Under the pieces are notes generated by a model that did not search any database, was not told the origin of the DNA, and was given only the letters and a program-made list of their open reading frames with translations. DNA of 31,961 nt from positions 1 through 31,961 of the forward strand of contig JBLKOW010000002.1 of the NCBI GenBank assembly GCA_047603135.1, in the 5' to 3' direction. Below, one piece after another: positions 15,142 through 23,732 of this stretch (the first letter of the stretch is position 1; every line of letters begins with the position of its first letter). The position numbers were made by a program, and so were the translations under genes. The DNA comes from JACJVV01 sp047603135 (GTDB lineage Archaea > Nanobdellota > Nanobdellia > Woesearchaeales > JACJVV01).

Positions 15142-16092
15142 ATGGAACATGCAATTTGGACTGAAAAATATCGCCCTGCAACATTTACTGAAATGGTTGG
15201 ACAAGAAGACATAATCCCTCGTGTAAAGGCTTTTGTAGAAAGTAAAAATATGCCTCATTTACTATTCTCTGGTCCTGCAGGAGTTGGTAAAACAACACTA
15301 GCATTAATAATAGCACGAGAACTTTTTGGAGATACATGGAAACAAAATGTTCTTGAATTAAACGCGTCTGATGAGCGTGGAATTGATGTTGTTCGCGTTA
15401 AAGTAAAAGATTTTGCACGAACACGTGCAATAGGTGATGCGCCTTTTAAAATAATTTATTTAGATGAATGTGACGCTCTTACAAAAGAAGCACAGCAAGC
15501 ACTTCGCCGCACCATGGAGAATTATACACAAACATGCAGATTTGTTCTTTCATGTAATTATTCCTCAAAAATTATTGATCCAATTCAATCAAGATGCGCA
15601 GTTTTCCGATTTAAACCAATCCCAAAAGAACACATGAATAAAATAATTGATACAATTGCAACCAAAGAAAATATTACCGTCACACCTGACGCAAAAAATG
15701 CACTCTATATTGTATCTCAAGGAGATTGTAGAAAAGCAGAAAATATCCTGCAAAGCTGTGCCATCCTTAAAAAAGAAATAGATGAAGGTACTATTTATGA
15801 GATGGCATCACAAGCACGACCTGAAGAAATAAAAAAAGTTTTAGAAAGTGCACTTAAGGGTGAATTTATTCCTGCACGGAAAAAACTTCTTGATGTTATG
15901 TTGCAATACGGACTTTCCGGAATTGACGTTATTAAACAAATTCAGCAAGAAATATGGAATTTAGACATATCTGATCGAGAAAAAATTAATCTTATCGATA
16001 AATGTGGTGAAGCAGAATTTCGACTTGTAGAAGGAAGTGATGAACAAATACAACTTGAAGCATTACTTAGTCAATTTTGTGTTGTTAAATAA
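15142..16092 (+). CDS. rfcS: Replication factor C small subunit
   Basis: 316 residues from the ATG at 15142. It begins with W-T-E-K-Y-R-P, the usual RFC box, followed by Walker A GPAGVGKT (44-51), Walker B LDECD, the TMENY segment after the RR pair and the SRC arginine finger (QSRCAVFRF). It is the small subunit of the archaeal clamp loader, which with RfcL opens PCNA on primed DNA. No intein interrupts it, as can happen in archaeal rfcS. It converges on the EMC3-like gene; the 159-nt gap is AT-rich with T runs on both strands and no gene. Confidence 0.94.
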   Translation: MEHAIWTEKYRPATFTEMVGQEDIIPRVKAFVESKNMPHLLFSGPAGVGKTTLALIIARELFGDTWKQNVLELNASDERGIDVVRVKVKDFARTRAIGDAPFKIIYLDECDALTKEAQQALRRTMENYTQTCRFVLSCNYSSKIIDPIQSRCAVFRFKPIPKEHMNKIIDTIATKENITVTPDAKNALYIVSQGDCRKAENILQSCAILKKEIDEGTIYEMASQARPEEIKKVLESALKGEFIPARKKLLDVMLQYGLSGIDVIKQIQQEIWNLDISDREKINLIDKCGEAEFRLVEGSDEQIQLEALLSQFCVVK

Positions 16093-16251
16093 TATATTTT
16101 AAGCAATATACTATTTAGTTCTAATATCATAGTCATTATGTGATTTTTCTATGTAATATTTTTAATATCCAATTATAGATATGTATAGAAATGTTAACAA
16201 ATATAGAAAATTTTTAGTTGGAGCAACAAATTAAAATAACAAAAATTAAGT

Positions 16252-17001
16252 TTAATACACTTTCAATAAACGACGCAGTCCAATGCTAAAAACAATTGAG
16301 AACAGAATATATGTAATAAGCCATCCCATTTCCCAACCAAAAAGATTAAGTACAATTTTCTTTTCATTGCCTACAACAATACGTCGCACATCATCACCTG
16401 CAAATCGTCTATGATCAGGATTACTATATGAAAATTCATCAACTAAGAACGATACAAAATACTCTGATTCATTATTTACACGAAATCCTACTTCCCAAAT
16501 TCCTTCCTCAAGCGCAACAAAATCAAAAACCATTTCACGTGAATTAATAGGAACAATTTCATCACCTTCATATTGAATACCAGAAGGAGGAGGTAAAACT
16601 TCAATCGACCCATACACATTACTATTAAGATGAACTGTAATATCAAACTCAGATCCTGGTTGAATCGGTTCAAATGCTAAATTTGCTGCAAGCCATGCAA
16701 AAACAAGAATAATAGGAAGAAAAGTAAATAAAGTCGGTTTAAGACTTTGCATCATATATTGCATGTTTTTCTGCATAACTTCTTTCTGTTTTTTCATCAT
16801 CTTTTGAGGATTATCTTTCAACTTCTTCATTTCTTTTTGTGACTTTTTCATATCCTCTTTTAATGCCTTCATAAGTGTTTGATCAGTCATCCATTTGTAA
16901 AGAAATGTTATAAAAAGAGAAACAACAAAAGAGATACCTACAATTAACACAAACGGGTCAATACGCAATAACGGATTAAGTATGGGATCTAATATTGCCA
17001 T
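16252..17001 (-). CDS. EMC3/TMCO1/DUF106 membrane insertase (Oxa1 superfamily) with beta-rich insertion
   Basis: 249 residues. TM1 (about 14-36) is followed by a Lys/Met-rich cytoplasmic coiled coil (about 40-85), TM2 (about 90-110) and TM3 (about 222-243), the layout of archaeal Oxa1/YidC relatives that help insert membrane proteins. Between TM2 and TM3 sits an extracytoplasmic beta-rich segment of about 100 residues that short archaeal members lack. The Met-rich, amphipathic coiled coil fits contact with nascent chains. AAGGTGA lies a few nt before the ATG. It follows secY by 122 nt on the same strand, where adk is usually found in between. A TATA-like tract at 17029-17036 may give it its own promoter. 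Confidence 0.87.
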   Translation of the reverse strand: MAILDPILNPLLRIDPFVLIVGISFVVSLFITFLYKWMTDQTLMKALKEDMKKSQKEMKKLKDNPQKMMKKQKEVMQKNMQYMMQSLKPTLFTFLPIILVFAWLAANLAFEPIQPGSEFDITVHLNSNVYGSIEVLPPPSGIQYEGDEIVPINSREMVFDFVALEEGIWEVGFRVNNESEYFVSFLVDEFSYSNPDHRRFAGDDVRRIVVGNEKKIVLNLFGWEMGWLITYILFSIVFSIGLRRLLKVY

Positions 17002-17123
17002 TGTTCACCTTGATAGAAACAGACGTAGTTTATATATCTTTGCCTATGACCTAAATTATAATAAAGAGATATTTTAGAAATATACTTACCCACAAAAACT
17101 AAAGAAACACAATACACATTAAT

Positions 17124-18524
17124 CTATTTACCACCCATGAATTTTCTCATCATAGGATTCATATCAAGCATATGTTGTTTAGCAACATCCTCATACATCT
17201 TGTAAATAATCATAACTGCGAGTAAAATACCAGTTCCGTGACTCAATGCACCGAGAAGATCAGCAGTTCCCGCAAGGAATCCAACCAAAATCGCACCCAT
17301 GATTGTAAGTGGTGTGATATACCGGTCCAACAAACGCTCAAGCACACGTTGATCATTTCTAAATCCAGGAATTTTAAGACCGTATGCACTAATTTGTTTT
17401 GCTTGTGATTTAGCATCCATACCTGCTGTTTGCATCCAGAAATATGAGAACATGACTGCTCCGCCAATCATAAGAGTCAAATATGATAATGACTGTAAAA
17501 AATCAATATATGATAACCCACCAGTAAATGCTTTTTGCAAAAGATCAGGTGGATGAATCCACATTACAAAACCAGATGTAGGTATATTACCACTATATGT
17601 ACCTAGTAAAGGATACCCCCAATTCTGAAGTAAGTGTGCCCAAAGCTGAATATTAGCAAGCAACGCTGCAATTAAAATAACAGGAATAACAGAAGTATAA
17701 ATAAAATTAAGTGGCCACCGAACACCTTGTCCTCTAATCCGACCAAAAGAAAGTGGGATTTCTACTTTCATCGCTTGCCCAAAAACAGAGATAAAAAATA
17801 CAACTAACGTTGCTACAATTGCACCAAAAGCAAGCAATGCCTGATCAGGAGCGCCTTGTGTTAAAAATTGAAATACTTGAAATACTCGTCCAGCACTAAT
17901 ATCTGGATTAGTAATTGCAGGCATAGGACTTAATGCTTGTAAGAAAATTTCTTGTGAAACTCCTGCAGCAATAAAAAGACCAATTCCTGAGCCAAAACCC
18001 CACTTACTAACAACTTCATCCATAAGGATAATCATAAAACCTCCAAGCACGAGCTGGAATACAAGAAGCATACGCAATGTCGTAAATAATGTTGTTCCTG
18101 CGAGTTCAGGTGCTGGAGCTAAACCTCCCATAAAGACAAAAATAAATGATTCAAAAATAACGAAAAATATTGCTAAGATTCTTTGCAATGATTGAAAACC
18201 TTTTTTACCATCTGGTTTTGTTAAATCAAACTTCAAAATACCTGAACCATTTAATAATTGCAAAACAATCGAAGAAGTAACTAATGGACCAATCCCAAGT
18301 GAAATAATACTACCAAAACTAGCCCCCAAAAGAATCGATAAATATTCAAACTGCTGCATTGCATTTTGACCAAGACCAAATAAAGGAATATGACCAAGTA
18401 TAAAAAATACTAGAAGAATGATTAAAGTCCATTTTAGCTTTTCCTTAAACGGCAACCGTTTTTGTGTTGGTTGTTGCACCTCAGGTAAATACGAGCTAAT
18501 TGTTCTGATTAATTGCATTGACAT
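17124..18524 (-). CDS. secY: Protein translocase subunit SecY
   Basis: 466 residues with ten predicted membrane segments, the archaeal SecY length. Recognisable parts are the plug and TM2 region after L-G-Q-N, G-S-G-I-G-L-F-I in TM4-5, the G-R-I-R-G-Q-G cytosolic loop and the C-terminal M-L-D-M-N-P-M-M-R-K. SecY forms the Sec61-type channel with SecE and SecG/beta. It is the usual last gene of the spc cluster. Two ATGs (18524 and 18518) are possible; AGGAG lies rather far upstream. It is 67 nt after uL15, so it is probably part of the same transcript. Confidence 0.95.
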   Translation of the reverse strand: MSMQLIRTISSYLPEVQQPTQKRLPFKEKLKWTLIILLVFFILGHIPLFGLGQNAMQQFEYLSILLGASFGSIISLGIGPLVTSSIVLQLLNGSGILKFDLTKPDGKKGFQSLQRILAIFFVIFESFIFVFMGGLAPAPELAGTTLFTTLRMLLVFQLVLGGFMIILMDEVVSKWGFGSGIGLFIAAGVSQEIFLQALSPMPAITNPDISAGRVFQVFQFLTQGAPDQALLAFGAIVATLVVFFISVFGQAMKVEIPLSFGRIRGQGVRWPLNFIYTSVIPVILIAALLANIQLWAHLLQNWGYPLLGTYSGNIPTSGFVMWIHPPDLLQKAFTGGLSYIDFLQSLSYLTLMIGGAVMFSYFWMQTAGMDAKSQAKQISAYGLKIPGFRNDQRVLERLLDRYITPLTIMGAILVGFLAGTADLLGALSHGTGILLAVMIIYKMYEDVAKQHMLDMNPMMRKFMGGK

Positions 18525-18591
18525 AGTACGTTAAACACTTCTCCTAACACAGTATTATAAAAAAGTTATGATTATGTAACTAATTGTGAAA

Positions 18592-19035
18592 TTATTCTTC
18601 AGCTTTTGGTGAAGCTTTTCGTGAAAGAACAGTTACTTTTCCTTTAGCACCTTCAATTTTTTCAAGTGCGCGGGAAGAAGCAGATTCCACAGTTACAGTA
18701 TATGCTTTAGTAACAAGACCATCACCTAATAATTTTGTTATACCAAAATCCGCAAGCGAAAAAGTAGTTGAACCTGCTTTTTCTGCAAATCGATCTAAAT
18801 CTGAAACATTTGCAGTAACAACTGACTTAATAATACCTTTCCGCTTAAAACCATGCATTCCAAAATACTTGGAATCCTTCCAGTATGATGGTTTTTTAGC
18901 GTCACCACGTTTACCTGAACCTGCATTACCTACACCACCTCTGTTACCAGCACCGCGGTGTTTTTTCATTGCACCCCAGCCATGAGTAGTTCCTGCACGT
19001 TGTCGTGAATTTTTAGATCGTTTTCGTGAAACCAT
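18592..19035 (-). CDS. rpl15: Ribosomal protein uL15
   Basis: 147 residues from the ATG at 19035; the TTG three codons earlier lies in the SD region (AGGTTTGATT) and is not needed. The N-terminal Arg/Gly-rich arm (SRQRAGTTHGWG, KKHRGAGNRGG) reaches into 23S rRNA, and the C-terminal domain carries the KAYTVTVE and S-S-R-A-L-E-K-I-E elements. It is a late large-subunit assembly protein. It sits 21 nt after uL30. Confidence 0.94.
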   Translation of the reverse strand: MVSRKRSKNSRQRAGTTHGWGAMKKHRGAGNRGGVGNAGSGKRGDAKKPSYWKDSKYFGMHGFKRKGIIKSVVTANVSDLDRFAEKAGSTTFSLADFGITKLLGDGLVTKAYTVTVESASSRALEKIEGAKGKVTVLSRKASPKAEE

Positions 19036-19056
19036 AATAATCAAACCTACCTTCCA

Positions 19057-19461
19057 TTAAATCATCTTTTTCAATAAAATATTAATAGCTGCTCCTCGAT
19101 TTCCAAGAGCACCACCATTAGTGTAACTTACCTTAATTCCTTTTCGCTCATATCCACCGCGTGGTGGCTGTAAACGAAATACAGTTTCTTTACGAGTCTT
19201 AGCGGCCTTAGTCTTAAGAAGTGTGTATGTTTCCTCATCTAACTCTCCCCAAGTAACAAAGTCTTTTGCTTTTTGAAGCATACCTCGTATAACTGAGGAA
19301 TTAGGAACAACTGAAACCATATGCTGATTAGTAAGATTAAGTTTCTGAAAAGTTTCTCTAATCGAAACATGAACATTATCGGTTCCTCGAATACGAATAA
19401 CCGCTAATTTCCCAGGTTCATTAGACTTTTCTGAATTATTTTTTTCATTAGTAGTAGTCAT
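19057..19461 (-). CDS. rpl30: Ribosomal protein uL30
   Basis: 134 residues from the ATG at 19461. The GTG three codons upstream overlaps the uS5 stop, and GAGTGATT reads better as the ribosome binding site. A hydrophilic lead of about 18 residues precedes the core, which opens with A-V-I-R-I-R-G-T and continues with IRETFQKLNL and the C-terminal R-L-Q-P-P-R-G-G-Y-E-R-K-G-I-K typical of the archaeal long form. Large-subunit protein. Confidence 0.94.
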   Translation of the reverse strand: MTTTNEKNNSEKSNEPGKLAVIRIRGTDNVHVSIRETFQKLNLTNQHMVSVVPNSSVIRGMLQKAKDFVTWGELDEETYTLLKTKAAKTRKETVFRLQPPRGGYERKGIKVSYTNGGALGNRGAAINILLKKMI

Positions 19462-19466
19462 TATAA

Positions 19467-20324
19467 TCACTCAGTTTGCTTTGTTTTTTTATTGCCCAGT
19501 GCAAGTGAAAGCTTTTTCTTTTGTGTAGCCGAAATCTTAACTTTATTAAGTTTTTTAAGAGCATCAACGCACGCCAAAATTAAATTTAATTTAGTGCCAG
19601 TTTTTCCACGAGCTTTGCTCCAGACATCTTTAATTCCAGCAAGCTCTAAAATTTTCCGGCACTCTTTTTCAATAATTAATCCTTTACCAACTGGTGCAGG
19701 ATACAGCGTAATTTCAACTGAACCACACTTCCCAGTCACTGCAAAAGGAATAGAATGAACTTCATTAGTTGATGAAAGCCAACTACCTGATCCTCGTAAA
19801 ATTGGAAACAAATTAAGTCGTGCTTTACGAAGTGCTTTTTCTCGAGCAGGTACTGTTTCTTTAGCTTTAGCATATCCAATACCTACATACCCATCACGAT
19901 TACCAACAACAGCCATAGTTGCAAAACTTGGTTTATTACCTTCCTTTGTTTTTTTCTGAGTTTGTTTAAAAATACGTCGAGCTCCACCGCCAAACTTACC
20001 TTTACTTTGCCCAACCATCAATAAATCTGATTCAATACCCGGAAATAAAGTATCAACAATTTCAACTTCAAGAATAGGTCTTCCTGTGGTAAAAATATCA
20101 TCAATATCAACTATCTCCCCAGCTTTAACTTTCTTTCCAAGTTCTGTCTTTGGAACCCATTGGGCAAGCTTTTCGAGTTGACGCCTACGAGTAATATCCT
20201 CGGCAACAGTATTCTCATCAATTTGTTTTTCATTCAAATCAGTCTCGGAATCTTCTGAATCACCTGCTGACTTACGCGGACCTTTACGTGGAACTGATTT
20301 TCGTGTAGTTTTTTTCTGTGGCAT
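19467..20324 (-). CDS. rps5: Ribosomal protein uS5 with N-terminal extension
   Basis: 285 residues, longer than most archaeal uS5 because of a disordered Lys/Ser/Glu-rich lead of about 45 residues. The double-stranded RNA-binding fold follows: GRPILEVEIVD, G-G-A-R-R-I-F-K, VGNRDGYVGIGYAKAKE and the C-terminal P-A-P-V-G-K-G-L-I motif. It lines the mRNA entry site and supports decoding accuracy. The start codon abuts the uL18 stop directly, and the stop lies 5 nt before the uL30 ATG, indicating translational coupling. Confidence 0.95.
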   Translation of the reverse strand: MPQKKTTRKSVPRKGPRKSAGDSEDSETDLNEKQIDENTVAEDITRRRQLEKLAQWVPKTELGKKVKAGEIVDIDDIFTTGRPILEVEIVDTLFPGIESDLLMVGQSKGKFGGGARRIFKQTQKKTKEGNKPSFATMAVVGNRDGYVGIGYAKAKETVPAREKALRKARLNLFPILRGSGSWLSSTNEVHSIPFAVTGKCGSVEITLYPAPVGKGLIIEKECRKILELAGIKDVWSKARGKTGTKLNLILACVDALKKLNKVKISATQKKKLSLALGNKKTKQTE

Positions 20325-20900
20325 TTACTTAGCACCCATTATTTTTGATTTTACTTCATTAACATGCTCCGGATATGTTTCTGGAACAAACTTTTTAGCA
20401 ATATATTTCGAAAAGTAAGTTTCATATTTTTTAGTATCTTCTTTCTTTAGTTTTTCTGCATATGTTTTAATATGTGTACCTGTGACACGATCCTCTGAAG
20501 GAAGTATTGATTCATCAGCGACAAGATCAAGACCAGCATCCCTGCATCCTTTCACTACACCATAAACTCGTGATTGTGAAACCGAAGGGCGTTTACCAAT
20601 ATCTAATATTACTTTAGATACATCTTTCTTAACTTTCATTCCAAGTAAATATCCAATAAGGTATGCAGCAGAGATATTATTTCCAGTACCTTTCCATCCA
20701 AAACCAAGAAGATGACGTGAGGTAACATGGCCCACAACAACATCACCAGTTACTTTATAGCTCACGATTTGAGCAACAATACTTCGTGAAGTAACACGAA
20801 CAACAAGACGTGGTAATCGTGACTTTAATAAAGAAAGCCTCTTATTATAGTCAGTCTTAGATTTTCGTCGATTTGGTTGATATAGTTTTTTATGTGGCAT
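20325..20900 (-). CDS. rpl18: Ribosomal protein uL18
   Basis: 191 residues, normal for the archaeal/eukaryotic form. The basic N-terminus (R-R-K-S-K-T-D-Y-N-K-R-L) and RLVVRVTSRSIVAQI, followed by AYLIGYLLGMK, are characteristic. It binds 5S rRNA with uL5. AAGGA about 7 nt before the ATG supports the start. Confidence 0.95.
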   Translation of the reverse strand: MPHKKLYQPNRRKSKTDYNKRLSLLKSRLPRLVVRVTSRSIVAQIVSYKVTGDVVVGHVTSRHLLGFGWKGTGNNISAAYLIGYLLGMKVKKDVSKVILDIGKRPSVSQSRVYGVVKGCRDAGLDLVADESILPSEDRVTGTHIKTYAEKLKKEDTKKYETYFSKYIAKKFVPETYPEHVNEVKSKIMGAK

Positions 20901-20902
20901 TT

Positions 20903-21370
20903 TTATTCCTTCTTAGATTTTGATATAAATAAATTATGTTCCTCGATATATAATTTTAAGTGACGCACACTTCTAAAATATCCACCTTTAGCTTTTCGAA
21001 AAAGCTTTTGATAAACTGAAGTTGCTAAATTTCCTTTGTCACGTAATTCTTTTAGAATTGCACGCTGTTTTCGAATACGCGCAATCCATGCATCACGAAC
21101 ATTTCCTCGTGCATTTGCTGTTCCTTCGCGAGAACCAAGTCCTTTACGAAGTCCCTTTCTTTTTTGAACTAATATTTTACGCGCACGAACTCTAGATTGA
21201 CCTGGTGAATGAACCATATAAATGGCTCCACTACTAATTAGTCCTTTGATATCAGCTTTCGTGATTGACTCTTTTATATCAGAGAGTTGTGATGTATCAA
21301 AACGTACTTTTTCAGGAGCACATTTCATTACCTCTGCAGCCAATCGTCTTTGTAGTGTTAAATTAACCAT
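20903..21370 (-). CDS. rpl19e: Ribosomal protein eL19
   Basis: 155 residues, typical for archaea. The start L-T-L-Q-R-R-L-A-A-E-V and the motifs K-E-R-relative V-R-F-D, GLRKGLGSREGTANAR and the long C-terminal helix W-I-A-R-I-R-K-Q-R mark eL19, an rRNA-bridging large-subunit protein. AGGTACT precedes the ATG. It ends 2 nt before uL18 starts. Confidence 0.95.
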   Translation of the reverse strand: MVNLTLQRRLAAEVMKCAPEKVRFDTSQLSDIKESITKADIKGLISSGAIYMVHSPGQSRVRARKILVQKRKGLRKGLGSREGTANARGNVRDAWIARIRKQRAILKELRDKGNLATSVYQKLFRKAKGGYFRSVRHLKLYIEEHNLFISKSKKE

Positions 21371-21384
21371 TTTTAGTACCTGTA

Positions 21385-21987
21385 TTATTCTTTATGAATT
21401 AAGACTTTATCTTTTTCTTTTTTAGCCGTTGCTTTCTCATCATCAGTACCAGCTACTTTCGTTTCTGAATCCTTTGCTGATGATGAAGAAGCTGTTTTAC
21501 TTTTCACTTCTGAATCTTCTGCTTTTGCAGCAGTCTTATTTTCTGAATCTTTATCCTTTTTCTTTGCTGAAGTCTTTTCAAGCTCTTTTTGGCGTGCTTC
21601 ACGACGTTTATGACGTGCGACTTTTGCATCTTTTCGCCTACTAATTGTTTCTTTAACCACAGTATCATAATCATCAGCAATATTACTGACAACAACTTTC
21701 TTATCTTTAAGTAACGTCAATAATTGTTGCTTTTTACGCATACCTAATGTTGAACTAAACATAACAAGGCTTCCATTTTTTGAAGCCTCAACCGCATCAA
21801 CTAAGTCAACAGCAGAATGCACTATGAAAGGAGTAGGTTTTTTGGAAGTACCATAACCCACTTTAACTTTCTTAGGATAACCTTTTTTCTCGAGGCGTAC
21901 TTTATGATGTAATCCTCGAGGCTTTCTCCAACTAGTTGAAATCCGTCCTAATTTGTGATGTTCATGACGTTTAAAATCTTTTGACAT
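21385..21987 (-). CDS. rpl32e: Ribosomal protein eL32 with long disordered tail
   Basis: 200 residues. The core (about 1-125) shows FKRHEHHKLGRISTSWRKPRG, the G-Y-G-T-S-K-K central loop and A-D-D-Y-D-T-V-V-K. About 75 further residues are low complexity (Lys, Ser, Asp, Ala, Glu), with no counterpart in typical archaeal eL32. GGAGTG lies just before the ATG. Large subunit. Confidence 0.94.
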   Translation of the reverse strand: MSKDFKRHEHHKLGRISTSWRKPRGLHHKVRLEKKGYPKKVKVGYGTSKKPTPFIVHSAVDLVDAVEASKNGSLVMFSSTLGMRKKQQLLTLLKDKKVVVSNIADDYDTVVKETISRRKDAKVARHKRREARQKELEKTSAKKKDKDSENKTAAKAEDSEVKSKTASSSSAKDSETKVAGTDDEKATAKKEKDKVLIHKE

Positions 21988-22002
21988 AATAACACTCCAT
22001 TA

Positions 22003-22548
22003 TTATACTGGCACACCAGCTTTTTTAGTAATATAAATTCCATCCTGGAAAATTCTTCTATCACGATCAGTAATACGAGTTAATTGTTCGATATCTGCAG
22101 CAACTTGAGATACAAGTTCAACATCAACACCACTAACAACAATAATATCACCATTAACCTTTACTTCCACACCTTTCTTAAGTGTTAATACACGAGGAAC
22201 TTTTTCCCCAAGTAAATTTTTAACAGTGAGTTTATCACCTGATACTGCCACAGTCATTGGAAAATGACTTGAACAAATTTTTAATTCGTATTCATACCCT
22301 TCCTGAACTCCTGTAAACATATTACTAAGATGGGCAGTAAGGGTCATAAAATTACATCGGTCATATACTGAATATTTTTTACATGAAACAACTAATGCAT
22401 TATTTTCAACACTGAATGAAAACCGAGGCATACGGAATATTTTAGTTACCTCACCTTTAGATCCACTCACTGAAACAGTTGTTCCATTCACTGCAACAGT
22501 GACCCCTTCGGGCGCGGCAATTTTTTCCATAAAATTTTCTTTCTTCAT
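22003..22548 (-). CDS. rpl6: Ribosomal protein uL6
   Basis: 181 residues, the usual archaeal length, with the duplicated beta-alpha fold. Visible parts are I-A-A-P-E-G-V-T-V near the start, the M-T-L-T-A-H-L-S-N-M segment, the conserved L-G-E-K-V-P-R hinge and the final R-I-F-Q-D-G-I-Y. It lies near the sarcin-ricin loop. The ribosome binding site is GTGAT rather than GGAGG. Met7 (22530) is an alternative start. Confidence 0.94.
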   Translation of the reverse strand: MKKENFMEKIAAPEGVTVAVNGTTVSVSGSKGEVTKIFRMPRFSFSVENNALVVSCKKYSVYDRCNFMTLTAHLSNMFTGVQEGYEYELKICSSHFPMTVAVSGDKLTVKNLLGEKVPRVLTLKKGVEVKVNGDIIVVSGVDVELVSQVAADIEQLTRITDRDRRIFQDGIYITKKAGVPV

Positions 22549-22567
22549 TTTATATCACAATATAACA

Positions 22568-22960
22568 CTAATAACAAAACGCTATCAAGCGTCCTCCAGT
22601 ATGATTATTTTTTGCTTCAGTATGGGTTAATAATCCCTTTGATGTTGAAATTATTAAAACACCAAAATTCTTCGCAGGAAGGTATCTTTGTTCAAACTTC
22701 TCAATTTCTTCAACCTTAGTTTTAAATCGTGGTTTAATAGCACCACAGTTATTTACACTCCCACTAAGTGTTATAAGGATTTTACCACCACGAGTATTCT
22801 CAACGTATTCAACATTTTCCAAATAACCTTCACGCTTTAATATCTCTAAAACATTCTTTTTCATTTTAGAGATTCCTTCGATAACAACCTCTGGCTTTGA
22901 AACACGTTCAGCGTTACTGATTTTTGAAAGGCACGCGGCCAATGGATCATTTGTAGTCAT
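22568..22960 (-). CDS. rps8: Ribosomal protein uS8
   Basis: 130 residues, the standard archaeal length. N-D-P-L-A at the start, the E-I-L-K-R-E-G-Y-L helix, LPAKNFGVLIISTSKGLLTH and G-G-R-L-I-A-F-C-Y at the end are family hallmarks. It nucleates the 16S central domain by binding helix 21. GAGGT precedes the ATG by about 7 nt. Confidence 0.96.
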   Translation of the reverse strand: MTTNDPLAACLSKISNAERVSKPEVVIEGISKMKKNVLEILKREGYLENVEYVENTRGGKILITLSGSVNNCGAIKPRFKTKVEEIEKFEQRYLPAKNFGVLIISTSKGLLTHTEAKNNHTGGRLIAFCY

Positions 22961-22972
22961 GTATATACCTCA

Positions 22973-23203
22973 TTAATTATATTTTTTAAATCCCAATTTA
23001 GGAGCAAGTTGTCTAAATGCTTGTCGACATAAATTTAATCCATATTTACTTACTCGACCACCAATTCGTCCTGTTGAAATGCACTGTTTTTTACTTTTCC
23101 CACATGAACGCTTCTTTGGTGCATTGTGTTTAATGTATTTGTTCAACTTTGCAGGTCTTGCTTTTAATTGCTTAAACACTTTTTTATAATTGCTTACTGT
23201 CAT
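22973..23203 (-). CDS. rps14: Ribosomal protein uS14 with degenerate zinc site
   Basis: 76 residues. The C-terminal half aligns with archaeal zinc-type uS14 (G-R-I-G-G-R-V-S-K-Y-G-L-N-L-C-R-Q), but the two CxxC pairs have become C-I-S-T and C-R-Q-A, so two of the four zinc ligands are lost. An extra cysteine (S-C-G-K) occurs 8 residues earlier. The N-terminus is longer than the usual 50-55 residue archaeal form. Binds the 3' domain of 16S rRNA in the small-subunit head. GGAGT precedes the ATG. Confidence 0.92.
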   Translation of the reverse strand: MTVSNYKKVFKQLKARPAKLNKYIKHNAPKKRSCGKSKKQCISTGRIGGRVSKYGLNLCRQAFRQLAPKLGFKKYN

Positions 23204-23208
23204 TTTAT

Positions 23209-23718
23209 TTACTCCGTAACCTCAATTCCAAAGGTTTCTTTCATAAATGCAATTGCATCATCTTGTGATATTAAATGATTTTTTCCAACTTTTCGTTTGG
23301 TTAATTTTTTTGCTATGGAAAAACCAGGGCGTGTTAAAGTTAAACTAACTTGAAAACCCATGATTCCTATTTTTGGATCATAATCAACTCCAGGAATATC
23401 AATATATTCATGAATTCCAAAAGATACATTACCTGCTAAATCAAAACAACTTTTTCGTAATTTTCCTTCTTTTGCTTTTAATAAGCGCGTTACTAAATCT
23501 TTTATTTTGTCAGCATCACGGATAGTTATTTTTGTTCCAACTGGAAGTCCTGGTCGAACACCCCATGAAGGAATACGCTTATCACTAACAGTTTTTATAG
23601 GCTCAATCCCAGTAATCATTTTTAAGAGCAACATACCCTTTTCAAGGACATTTTGGTCTTTACCCGCACCCACATTAAATGTCATTTTTGCAATTTTTAT
23701 TGATTTCATTGATGTCAT
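23209..23718 (-). CDS. rpl5: Ribosomal protein uL5
   Basis: 169 residues, normal for archaea. F-N-V-G-A-G-K-D near the start, SDKRIPSWGVRPGLPVGTKI, FGIHEYIDIPGVDYDP and G-I-M-G-F-Q-V-S-L-T are diagnostic. It binds 5S rRNA and touches the P-site tRNA. AAAGGTTAT precedes the ATG; it starts 14 nt after eS4 ends. Confidence 0.96.
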   Translation of the reverse strand: MTSMKSIKIAKMTFNVGAGKDQNVLEKGMLLLKMITGIEPIKTVSDKRIPSWGVRPGLPVGTKITIRDADKIKDLVTRLLKAKEGKLRKSCFDLAGNVSFGIHEYIDIPGVDYDPKIGIMGFQVSLTLTRPGFSIAKKLTKRKVGKNHLISQDDAIAFMKETFGIEVTE

Positions 23719-23732
23719 TGTATAACCTTTAT

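Noticed and set aside
15021..15212. Small - strand ORF overlapping the rfcS start
   Set aside because: It overlaps the rfcS promoter and coding start, has no ribosome binding site and resembles no family.
16093..16251. Possible small gene between rfcS and the EMC3-like gene
   Set aside because: AT-rich, no ORF with start signals, only T runs expected between convergent genes.
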